A stretch of DNA of 5,698 bases from Ignavibacteria bacterium (lineage in GTDB: Bacteria > Bacteroidota > Ignavibacteria > Ignavibacteriales > Melioribacteraceae). Position 1 is the first letter of the stretch. Every line of letters begins with the position of its first letter. The stretch lies in contig DAIEQT010000202.1 of assembly GCA_027347545.1 (NCBI GenBank), positions 1 to 5,698 on the forward strand, given 5' to 3'. Both the position numbers and the translations under genes were made by a program. This document shows, piece by piece, positions 1 through 5,698 of this stretch. Under the pieces are notes generated by a model. That model saw only the letters and a list, made by a program, of their open reading frames with translations. It was not told the DNA's origin and searched no databases.

Positions 1-1213
1 CTTTCTTCCCAACATACTTAGGCAATGTTTCATTGTAAGGTGGACCAACTACTTTCTTATCAAAGTTATGGCAAGCAATGCAACGTCCGTTATAAATATC
101 AGCACCGCTGATTGCCGGACCAATTCCCAAATCAGCTTTTAAGTTTGTTTCATATTCAGTGTAATTAGCAGCAAGTATGGCAAATTGTTTTTGAGAGGAA
201 GTATCAAACGCATATTGGTCTTTGATTATCAACAACGCAAACACTATAACATACAAAAACAGAACTGCAAGATTGTACTTTAGGTGATTTTCTTTCAGCA
301 TGAAATAGATTAAGCTGCTTACAAACAATAGAAGCAGAATAGCAGCTATGGCGTATGCGAAAACCATAAACGAAAGAGCCAATTTTGTTTTAACAACTGT
401 TCCAAGAGCAATCATCAAAGGGAATGCGATAGTAAGGATAAGAGAATTACTTAATGAAAACTTCTTAATGTAATCGAAATACTCGCCTTCACCTTTTACA
501 TCAGAATTTGGTCTAAAATACTTATAAAGCACAACTATTGAAGTTAATGCCAGAGACCCTACAAAGAACTGTAAAAAGTTAACTAAGGTTGATAAAGAAA
601 AGACAATCGAAAAAACATTTGTACCAGCCGACCAGCGTTCTGAATCAATTGCTAATTGGACTGCTCCGACATAAAAGTAAACCGCAAAAATTGTTGCGTA
701 TAAAGCAATCTTACCGGCTTTACGATTCATTGAATTGGTGTTTACGGAATACTTGCTGATCTGCTCTTTCTCAAAATCAGAAGAGCCAATTCCCTTTTCA
801 TCGGCAACTTTGAAAATATCTTTGAAGTGAAATGAATACTTAAAAGTAAAAATCATTACAATAGCCGCTAGTAAAAACAATGCGGAAAGAAGCAAATAGT
901 TTGATACCTCAAAGTTTGAAAGATGCAAAAGCTGGGCATAGCCGAAAGAAGAACTAAGAAGCGGTACAATACCTAGTGCAATTGCTACACTTTTGTTGAA
1001 GGTAACCAAATCTACAAGCTCTTTCGAAAACCTATAGGCGTGTGGATTGTTTTTCTTCTCAGCTTGCTTCTTAAAATATATTGAAAAAATCAGCGAGCCG
1101 GTTAAGACACTTAAGTATGGCACCAGAAGAATGTTAGCAAGTACCAATAAATATTTGATCAGCACCATGTGGTGGGCTGATTGAGGCAGAACGAGTTTGT
1201 CTAAGAAATCCAT
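1..1213 (-). CDS. Multi-pass membrane protein with C-terminal c-type heme domain (3' end cut by window edge)
   Basis: An open frame runs from an ATG at 1213 to the left edge without a stop, giving 404 visible residues; the C-terminus is missing. I do not recognise the N-terminal family. About eight hydrophobic helices are visible (roughly 17-45, 72-92, 104-124, 168-188, 201-231, 254-274, 279-305 and 313-331). The lysine-rich loops (46-70, 125-167, 231-253, 306-312) all fall on one side, which predicts a periplasmic N-terminus and a periplasmic tail. That tail carries a CxxCH heme c motif (Cys378, Cys381, His382) followed by Val-Gly-Pro-Pro-Tyr, as in small monoheme class I cytochromes c. The distal ligand, normally Met, would lie outside the window. 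The start lies 11 bases after the ctaB stop, with no clear Shine-Dalgarno site. Inferred role: membrane-anchored electron carrier to, or partner of, the adjacent oxidase. The reading frame and heme motif are certain; the function is not. Confidence 0.85.
   Translation of the reverse strand, partial: MDFLDKLVLPQSAHHMVLIKYLLVLANILLVPYLSVLTGSLIFSIYFKKQAEKKNNPHAYRFSKELVDLVTFNKSVAIALGIVPLLSSSFGYAQLLHLSNFEVSNYLLLSALFLLAAIVMIFTFKYSFHFKDIFKVADEKGIGSSDFEKEQISKYSVNTNSMNRKAGKIALYATIFAVYFYVGAVQLAIDSERWSAGTNVFSIVFSLSTLVNFLQFFVGSLALTSIVVLYKYFRPNSDVKGEGEYFDYIKKFSLSNSLILTIAFPLMIALGTVVKTKLALSFMVFAYAIAAILLLLFVSSLIYFMLKENHLKYNLAVLFLYVIVFALLIIKDQYAFDTSSQKQFAILAANYTEYETNLKADLGIGPAISGADIYNGRCIACHNFDKKVVGPPYNETLPKYVGKK
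68..82 (-). other. CxxCH heme c attachment motif
   Basis: Five codons read Cys-Ile-Ala-Cys-His, the covalent heme c attachment site. It is preceded by Gly-Ala-Asp-Ile-Tyr-Asn-Gly-Arg, a typical lead-in helix of monoheme cytochromes c (pattern G-x-x-x-Y). It lies after the last membrane helix, on the side predicted to be periplasmic, where heme c is attached. It is the only CxxCH seen in the genes of this window. Confidence 0.9.
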
Positions 1214-1224
1214 ATGATTACCAA

Positions 1225-2109
1225 TTAAAATTCGATGAGTAGTAATTTATCTATTGAAATAAGAAGTACAACCAATAAAACAAAAATATTTATTCTTATA
1301 AAAGCCTTTCTGAATATAATTTTTTCGAGATAAGAAGAAAGTATTCCGCGCGATTCAAAGATTAGCCAGAGCGCTAATAGAAAAAGCAGCACCGGTGTAA
1401 ATGGCTGGCTGGAAATATTTGCCAGCGGAATTAAAACACAACTGAATGCAAGCGCTGCAATCCATACAAAAGTGATTCTGCTAACTTGCAGAGAAGAAAA
1501 CAACCTAGTTAAAGTTGGAAAGCCGGCTTGTTCGTAATCTTTTCCGTGTAAAAGTAATAGCAGCCAAAAGTGAGGTACTTGCCAAATAAAAAAGAACAAA
1601 GCAACAATCAAAATTTTTGTATCAAGCGGATTACCGCCCGCTGCAGCCCATCCAATAACCGGCGGAATAGCGCCAATGAGCGCGCCCGGAACTACTGCTA
1701 AAGCAAATTTTCGCTTCAGAGGTGTATAGAAAGCATTATACCATAATACAGCTAACCAGCCTAACATTAACGATTCTAAATTTGAGCTGTAGTATAAAAT
1801 CAATGAACCAAATAGAAGTACGTTTATGCCGAGGAGTAAAGTTGAAAGTGAATCAATTCTTCCGGAAGGCAGCGGTCTTCCTTTTGTTCTATCCATTGCA
1901 GCATCAAATTTCTGTTCCTGGAGATGGTTAATGCAAGATGCGCCGGAAGCTAAAAGAAATACACCAAACGTTGGGAGTACTATTCCCAGATCAATCTTTC
2001 CAGTAAAAAGGATATAACCCAACGAAGTAGTTAAAGAAACAAAGGAAGTTATTCTAACCTTTCCAAGTTCCAGCGGAATTGCCCAATATTTTTTAATGTA
2101 TTCGAGCAT
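1225..2109 (-). CDS. ctaB: Protoheme IX farnesyltransferase (heme O synthase)
   Basis: This 294-residue integral membrane prenyltransferase of the UbiA superfamily adds a farnesyl group to protoheme IX to make heme O, the precursor of heme A for the oxidase encoded just upstream. The length is normal for CtaB/CyoE. The first conserved polar motif is at residues 61-84 (Asn61, Glu65, Asp69, then Arg74-Thr75 and Arg78-Pro-Leu-Pro-Ser-Gly). The Tyr-Thr-Pro-Leu-Lys segment is at 128-132, and the family's Pro-His-Phe-Trp is at 179-182, followed by Asp191-Tyr192. About nine hydrophobic helices fill the rest. The first acidic position, usually Asp, is Glu65. The start is 5 bases after the ctaC stop with no obvious Shine-Dalgarno site, so translation is probably coupled to ctaC. 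No heme A synthase (CtaA) gene is visible here. Confidence 0.96.
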   Translation of the reverse strand: MLEYIKKYWAIPLELGKVRITSFVSLTTSLGYILFTGKIDLGIVLPTFGVFLLASGASCINHLQEQKFDAAMDRTKGRPLPSGRIDSLSTLLLGINVLLFGSLILYYSSNLESLMLGWLAVLWYNAFYTPLKRKFALAVVPGALIGAIPPVIGWAAAGGNPLDTKILIVALFFFIWQVPHFWLLLLLHGKDYEQAGFPTLTRLFSSLQVSRITFVWIAALAFSCVLIPLANISSQPFTPVLLFLLALWLIFESRGILSSYLEKIIFRKAFIRINIFVLLVVLLISIDKLLLIEF

Positions 2110-2114
2110 TTAGA

Positions 2115-2750
2115 TTATTTCATTTTACTCGCGTTAGTTGTTGTATCATTTTTAACTGCATACCAATTATCAAAATCTTGTTTAGGCAAAACTTTTACAG
2201 CAGTGTACATCATGGAGTGTTTTAATCCGCAATATTCGGCACAAGCTACATCATACTTGCCAAGTTTTTCCGGCTTGAAGTAAAGATTGTTCACTTTATT
2301 ATGAATAACATCTTCCTTAATTCTGAATGCCGGAATAAAGAAAGCATGGTTAACATCAACAGAAGTCATTTCAAGATGAATAGGCGTGCTAATAGGCACA
2401 TACAATGTATCTGTTTGCTTTCCGTTTTCATATTTGAAAGTAAACTTCCACATCATTGCTTCTACTTTAACTTTGAATGCATTTGCGGGAATATCTCTTA
2501 TCTCTCGAAAGCTTGTATAACCGTAATAGAACATCGAAAGAACAAGAACCGTAGGAATAGCAATCCAAATTAATTCCAGCCAAAAATTGCCATGAATATC
2601 AACAGGCTGGTGACCTTTTTTTCTATGGTATTTAAAAACGAAGTAAATCATTGTAGCTGTAATTCCTAAAAGAAGAACTACAGAAATTCCAACAATGTAC
2701 AGCATCACGAAATCAACAGATTCTACATGTGCAGTTGGAGTTGATGACAT
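2115..2750 (-). CDS. ctaC: Cytochrome c oxidase subunit II (CuA subunit, no fused cytochrome c)
   Basis: This subunit of 211 residues accepts electrons from a cytochrome c at the binuclear CuA centre and passes them to heme a of subunit I. Two N-terminal membrane helices (about 14-40 and 57-78) are followed by a periplasmic cupredoxin domain. The CuA ligands are complete: His135, Cys170, Glu172 (by its backbone), Cys174, His178 and Met181. The aromatic electron-entry segment is at 100-107; Trp101 aligns with the usual entry Trp, while the second Trp of the common QWxW pattern is Phe103. The protein ends about 30 residues after the CuA motif, so the C-terminal cytochrome c domain of caa3-type subunit II is absent. 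I see no clear cleavable signal peptide or lipobox. The start is set by a GAGG site 7 bases upstream that overlaps the ctaF stop. The gene lies last among the structural subunits, an uncommon position. Confidence 0.97.
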   Translation of the reverse strand: MSSTPTAHVESVDFVMLYIVGISVVLLLGITATMIYFVFKYHRKKGHQPVDIHGNFWLELIWIAIPTVLVLSMFYYGYTSFREIRDIPANAFKVKVEAMMWKFTFKYENGKQTDTLYVPISTPIHLEMTSVDVNHAFFIPAFRIKEDVIHNKVNNLYFKPEKLGKYDVACAEYCGLKHSMMYTAVKVLPKQDFDNWYAVKNDTTTNASKMK

Positions 2751-2757
2751 TTTCTAA

Positions 2758-2761
2758 CCTC
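2758..2761 (-). promoter_or_regulatory. Shine-Dalgarno site for ctaC, overlapping the ctaF stop
   Basis: The minus strand reads TGAGG followed by 7 bases and the ctaC ATG. Two bases of the ctaF TGA stop belong to GAGG. The arrangement repeats that at ctaE/ctaF, with the same GAGGTTA core. Confidence 0.8.
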
Positions 2762-3050
2762 AACGATAAATAATATCAAACGATGTTAAAATGAAGATGA
2801 TCAACAGAGTAAAAAAGCTAAGCGCCAAAAATACTTTGAAAATCTTCTCTTCAAATTTTATGTGCATAAATATGTTTATTACCAATGCAGATTTTATTGC
2901 AGCAATACCAAGCGCAACAAGCATTGTGTATTTACCAAGGCTAATTCCGGCAACAGTTACAGTAATTGAAGTGAACGCCAAAAGTGCCAGCCAAACAAAA
3001 AAGTAAGTTGAGTAACCGGGATGATGACTTTTAGTAGTATGATTTTCCAT
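2760..3050 (-). CDS. ctaF: Cytochrome c oxidase subunit IV (bacterial small subunit)
   Basis: This small membrane protein of 96 residues matches the prokaryotic cytochrome c oxidase subunit IV family (CtaF/CyoD-like) in length and layout. After a short His-rich polar N-terminus (residues 1-12) come three hydrophobic helices at about 14-35, 41-62 and 70-92. The second ends in the family-like stretch Lys53-Ser-Ala-Leu-Val through Phe61-Met-His-Ile. It has no redox centre. In relatives it is an accessory subunit that helps assembly or stability of the subunit I/III core. It sits 10 bases after the ctaE stop and 9 bases before ctaC, inside the oxidase operon, which supports the call. Sequence conservation in this family is low, so the call rests partly on context. 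Confidence 0.9.
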   Translation of the reverse strand: MENHTTKSHHPGYSTYFFVWLALLAFTSITVTVAGISLGKYTMLVALGIAAIKSALVINIFMHIKFEEKIFKVFLALSFFTLLIIFILTSFDIIYR

Positions 3051-3057
3051 GAATTAA

Positions 3058-3061
3058 CCTC
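3058..3061 (-). promoter_or_regulatory. Shine-Dalgarno site for ctaF, overlapping the ctaE stop
   Basis: The minus strand reads TAGAGG followed by 7 bases and the ctaF ATG. The G of the ctaE TAG stop is the first base of the GAGG site, so a ribosome ending ctaE sits on the ctaF initiation site. Confidence 0.8.
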
Positions 3062-3684
3062 TACTGAATTAAATAGAATAACGGGAATAAAAATATCCAG
3101 ATCAAATCTACAAGGTGCCAATATAATCCGGCGTTTTCCAACTTTACATGATTGTCTTGCGTGATTTTCTTCTTCATCAACTGAATGAGCATAAAACTTA
3201 AAACTAAAACACCAATAATTACGTGAAGTGCGTGAAGTCCAGTCATTACATAGTATAGTCCATAAAACAGAATTTGTCCGTTTGGCAGATCAAGCATTTC
3301 TTTTGAGCCGGGGAAAAGTCCGTGGGAAATTTTAGCGCTCCACTCAAAATATTTATTAACCATGAACATCACTGCAAAAACCAAAGTAATATTGAGCATC
3401 AAAACAGAAAGAAATCTGTTCCCTTTCTGAATTGCAGCGATTGCAAGCGCGACTGTCAATGAACTTGTAAGCAGAATAACTGTATTCAATGTTCCAATTC
3501 CTGTGTTAAGCTCCATAGCTGCAATACGGAACTGATCTTGATGCTGAAAGCGATAAAAAGCGTAAACTAAAAACATTCCGCCAAAAAGAAGCACTTCAGT
3601 AAATAGGAAAAGCCACATGCCCATCTTCGCGCCAACATCGTCGCGGTGAACGTGTGCAACTGTTCCTTCTTGATGACTACTCAT
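3061..3684 (-). CDS. ctaE: Cytochrome c oxidase subunit III
   Basis: This 207-residue subunit III of heme-copper oxidases has no metal centre. In relatives it stabilises subunit I and sustains proton uptake through the D channel. It is the short bacterial form with five membrane helices (about 20-44, 63-85, 91-110, 138-170 and 186-206), lacking the first two helices of the seven-helix version. Family landmarks are Glu30 in the first helix, Phe113-Glu-Trp, His121-Gly-Leu-Phe, Gly149-Leu-His-Ala-Leu-His-Val, and the closing Tyr188-Trp-His-Leu-Val-Asp segment. Its ATG overlaps the end of ctaD by 8 bases (ATGAGTAG), and a strong AAGGAG site lies 7 bases upstream inside ctaD. This fixes the start and implies coupled translation. 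Confidence 0.97.
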   Translation of the reverse strand: MSSHQEGTVAHVHRDDVGAKMGMWLFLFTEVLLFGGMFLVYAFYRFQHQDQFRIAAMELNTGIGTLNTVILLTSSLTVALAIAAIQKGNRFLSVLMLNITLVFAVMFMVNKYFEWSAKISHGLFPGSKEMLDLPNGQILFYGLYYVMTGLHALHVIIGVLVLSFMLIQLMKKKITQDNHVKLENAGLYWHLVDLIWIFLFPLFYLIQ

Positions 3685-5308
3685 TCTTCATCTCCTTGAG
3701 TTGACTGAAATCGTACGGTTCATGCGTAACGGTCGGAATCTCCTTGAAATTTTCGAGCGGCGGCGGCGATGGAATATGCCATTCCAAAGTTACTCCACCC
3801 CAAGGATTTGAAGTTGCCTTCTTCCCTTTTACCAAAGCATGAATCAAGTAACCGATTATAAAAAATATAGTTCCGGCAAGAATCCAAGAACCAACTGTTG
3901 AAATTCTTTGCAGCGGCTCGAATTGCGGCAGATAATCATAATATCTTCTCGGCATTCCCATATATCCCAAAATAAATTTTGGGAAGTAGAGCATGTTGAA
4001 TCCGATGAAGTATAATGCCACTGCAATTCTTGCCAATCTATCGTTATACATTTTGCCAAACATCTTAGGAAACCAATAATGCAATGCGGCAAAGAAGATT
4101 GTTCCGGTTCCGCCAAACATTACATAATGAAAATGAGCAACAACAAAATATGTATCGTGTACATGAATATCTGTTGCCAACGAACCGAGTACTAAACCGG
4201 TTAGTCCGCCAATTGAAAACAAGAAAATAAACTTCATCACCCAAAGAAACTGCGGCTTCGGATCAATTGAGCCTTTGTACATGGTAGCAACCCAGTTGAA
4301 AACTTTAACGCCGCTTGGCAGTGCAACAATGAAAGTAAGCAATGAGAAAATCCATCTTGCTGTGTCGCTCATTCCGCTTGTAAACATATGATGAGCCCAC
4401 ACTAAGTAACCAACAAACGCAATTGCTAAACTTGACATTGCAATTGCGCGGTAACCAAATATTGTCCTTCTAGAAAATGTCGGAATGATTTCAGAAACGA
4501 CACCCATCGCCGGAAGGATCATAATATATACCGCGGGATGAGAGTATATCCAAAACAAGTGCTGGAACAAGATTGGGTCGCCTCCTAAAGCGGGATCGAA
4601 GATTCCAACACCGAAAGCTCTTTCAATCATCACCAATAAAATTGTAATACCTACAACAGGAGTAGCTATTATTTGTATCCAGGCAGTTGCATATGTTGCC
4701 CAAACAAACAATGGCATCTTGAAGAATGACATACCCGGTGCGCGTAAACGGTGAACTGTTGTTACAAAATTTATTCCGGTTAGTATTGATGAGAATCCTA
4801 AAATAAACGCGGCAAAAATTGCGAGAGAAACATTTGTTGTACTGCGAACGCTGTAAGGAACATAAAATGTCCACCCGGTATCAATAGGTCCGCCTGGCAA
4901 AAACAAACTAACCAAAGCCAAAATAGCTCCAACAACATAAACATACCATGAGAGTAAGTTTAGTCTCGGGAAAGCTACATCTCTCGCGCCTAATTGAATC
5001 GGCAAAAAGAAATTTCCAAACACAGCGGGAAGCCCGGGAATGATGAATAAGAAAATCATTATTACGCCATGAAGTGTAAACAATGAATTGTATGTCTGAG
5101 CTTCCATTAGCTGCTTGCCGGGTGCAATTAATTCTAAACGCATTAATATGCCGATGATAACTCCAACAAGGAAAAATGTTAAGACGGAAACCAAGTACAT
5201 CAATCCAATGCGCTTATGATCAACCGTAAGCAGCCAGGACAAAATTCCTTTATGCTTATTAGTGCTTTGATGATAAAAATTTTCGGCTACAGTATTTCCG
5301 TTAGCCAT
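3677..5308 (-). CDS. ctaD: Cytochrome c oxidase subunit I, A2-type (heme a, heme a3/CuB catalytic subunit)
   Basis: This 543-residue catalytic subunit reduces O2 to water and pumps protons across the cytoplasmic membrane. It has about twelve membrane helices. Metal ligands are all present: His80 and His394 for heme a, His392 for heme a3, and His257, His306 and His307 for CuB, with Tyr261 placed for the His-Tyr crosslink. His384 and Asp385 match the Mg site, and Arg454-Arg455 the heme propionate pair. D-channel residues Asp110, Asn99, Asn117 and Ser173-Ser174 and the K-channel Lys335 are conserved. Helix VI reads Tyr255-Ser-His-Pro-Ala-Val-Tyr: the glutamate of A1 enzymes is Ala259, and the Tyr-Ser pair marks the A2 subclass known from Thermus and Rhodothermus caa3 oxidases. 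The start is supported by AAGGAG 9 bases upstream; the ATG overlaps the sco stop (ATGGCTAA). The call as subunit I is certain, and the A2 assignment is strong. Confidence 0.99.
   Translation of the reverse strand: MANGNTVAENFYHQSTNKHKGILSWLLTVDHKRIGLMYLVSVLTFFLVGVIIGILMRLELIAPGKQLMEAQTYNSLFTLHGVIMIFLFIIPGLPAVFGNFFLPIQLGARDVAFPRLNLLSWYVYVVGAILALVSLFLPGGPIDTGWTFYVPYSVRSTTNVSLAIFAAFILGFSSILTGINFVTTVHRLRAPGMSFFKMPLFVWATYATAWIQIIATPVVGITILLVMIERAFGVGIFDPALGGDPILFQHLFWIYSHPAVYIMILPAMGVVSEIIPTFSRRTIFGYRAIAMSSLAIAFVGYLVWAHHMFTSGMSDTARWIFSLLTFIVALPSGVKVFNWVATMYKGSIDPKPQFLWVMKFIFLFSIGGLTGLVLGSLATDIHVHDTYFVVAHFHYVMFGGTGTIFFAALHYWFPKMFGKMYNDRLARIAVALYFIGFNMLYFPKFILGYMGMPRRYYDYLPQFEPLQRISTVGSWILAGTIFFIIGYLIHALVKGKKATSNPWGGVTLEWHIPSPPPLENFKEIPTVTHEPYDFSQLKEMKNE
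3692..3697 (-). promoter_or_regulatory. Shine-Dalgarno site for ctaE
   Basis: AAGGAG on the minus strand lies 7 bases before the ctaE ATG, inside the last codons of ctaD (Lys-Glu). It decides the ctaE start, which overlaps the ctaD stop. Confidence 0.87.
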
Positions 5309-5698
5309 CTATATTAACTCCTTCATTCTTATGTGATTTCTTTCTTTTCAAAACTAAAACTCCAAAGAAAGCGCCAACACCAAGCAGCATTATACTTCCA
5401 ATTATTCTAGTAACATTAAGTGTGTATTGTCTTCCCTTCGGATCAAAACTAAAACAAAACTCCAGCACCTTGGAAATTGTAGGATTTGATTTCCCGGCTT
5501 TGGCTTCCAGCAGCGCCATCTTAACATCAAAAGGATTGAATTCCTTGCCAAACAGATAACGGGATATCTTTCCATCCGGTGTAACAGAAATAACTACTCC
5601 GCCATGAATGTATTGGTTCTCATTCGGCACAAAATAAAACCCGGCAACTTCAGTTAATTTTTTGATTGAAACAGAATCACCTGTTAGGAAAATCCAAT
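5301..5698 (-). CDS. sco1: SCO1/SenC-family copper chaperone, C-terminal part (5' end cut by window edge)
   Basis: The reading frame is open at the right edge; the last 131 residues are visible (numbered here from the first complete codon). SCO proteins are thioredoxin-fold chaperones that bind copper and help build the CuA site of subunit II on the periplasmic side. Visible family landmarks are the Trp-Ile-Phe-Leu-Thr-Gly strand at 1-6, the Ala-Gly-Phe-Tyr-Phe segment at 18-22, His31 in Gln-Tyr-Ile-His (the copper-ligand histidine), Thr-Pro-Asp-Gly-Lys with Tyr47-Leu-Phe-Gly, and Cys81-Phe-Ser-Phe-Asp-Pro. The CxxxC copper pair would lie beyond the edge. A hydrophobic helix at about 98-116 followed by Lys-Arg-Lys-Lys is a C-terminal membrane anchor with the positive end inside. 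A GTG at 5630 is in frame but falls inside the conserved domain, so it is not the real start. The gene overlaps ctaD by 8 bases. Confidence 0.93.
   Translation of the reverse strand, partial: WIFLTGDSVSIKKLTEVAGFYFVPNENQYIHGGVVISVTPDGKISRYLFGKEFNPFDVKMALLEAKAGKSNPTISKVLEFCFSFDPKGRQYTLNVTRIIGSIMLLGVGAFFGVLVLKRKKSHKNEGVNIDG
5318..5323 (-). promoter_or_regulatory. Shine-Dalgarno site for ctaD
   Basis: AAGGAG on the minus strand lies 9 bases before the ctaD ATG, inside the last codons of sco1. Together with the ATGGCTAA overlap it fixes the ctaD start and suggests that its translation is linked to that of sco1. Confidence 0.85.

Noticed and set aside
1211..1216. CATATG palindrome at the start of the cytochrome c gene as an operator
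   Set aside because: Six bases around an ATG is expected by chance, and no longer dyad surrounds it.
1722..2017. Two overlapping plus-strand open frames of 69 and 63 codons
   Set aside because: They lie wholly antisense to ctaB, have no ribosome site or recognisable protein character, and are explained as shadows of a conserved gene.
2430..2451. Loss of the electron-entry tryptophan in subunit II
   Set aside because: A first alignment put Met at this place, but anchoring on the following Tyr-Glu-Asn-Gly aligns Trp101 with the entry Trp; only the second Trp is replaced.
2301..3006. Plus-strand open frames of 90 and 71 codons opposite ctaC and ctaF
   Set aside because: They are antisense to well-supported oxidase genes, and their composition looks like the complement of membrane-helix codons rather than a real protein.
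3895..4545. Missing helix-VI glutamate in subunit I as a sign of an inactive oxidase
   Set aside because: All heme and copper ligands and the D- and K-channel residues are present, and the Tyr-Ser motif is the known A2 alternative to that glutamate.
3856..4874. Minus-strand open frames of 86 and 83 codons (3856-4116, 4623-4874)
   Set aside because: Both lie inside ctaD in another frame and show no family features.
5301..5630. A complete small 109-residue protein starting at the GTG at 5630
   Set aside because: The frame continues upstream to the edge with SCO-family residues (Trp-Ile-Phe-Leu-Thr-Gly), so the GTG is an internal Val codon.

Overview
The window is one tightly packed stretch of a terminal-oxidase operon, read entirely on the minus strand. 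No gap between genes exceeds 11 bases. In transcription order (high to low coordinates) it holds: the C-terminal part of a SCO1/SenC-type copper chaperone (cut by the right edge); cytochrome c oxidase subunits I, III, IV and II; heme O synthase (CtaB); and a multi-pass membrane protein with a C-terminal c-type heme site (cut by the left edge). I see no RNA gene, mobile element, CRISPR array, terminator or plus-strand gene.

The genes form one functional unit. SCO delivers copper for metal-site assembly. CtaB turns protoheme IX into heme O, the precursor of heme A. Subunit II takes electrons at its CuA centre. Subunit I passes them through heme a to the heme a3/CuB site, where oxygen is reduced and protons are pumped. 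Subunits III and IV are structural membrane subunits. The last gene is probably an electron-carrying or oxidase-associated membrane cytochrome c, but its family is not recognised.

Subunit I carries the helix-VI signature Tyr-Ser-His-Pro-Ala-Val-Tyr in place of the classical His-Pro-Glu-Val-Tyr. This puts the enzyme in the A2 (caa3-like) subclass of heme-copper oxidases. A2 enzymes often have a cytochrome c domain fused to subunit II, but here subunit II ends after its CuA domain. The only cytochrome c domain in the window is on the separate membrane protein at the end of the cluster.

The sequence is AT-rich by eye, and the protein style (A2 oxidase, C-terminally anchored SCO, subunit order I-III-IV-II) suggests an aerobic or facultative bacterium of the Ignavibacteriota/Bacteroidota/Chlorobiota/Rhodothermota neighbourhood, with Ignavibacteria as my best guess. 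That placement is inference from protein character, not a database match. Clear Shine-Dalgarno sites before four of the genes argue mildly against a typical Bacteroidia-like genome.
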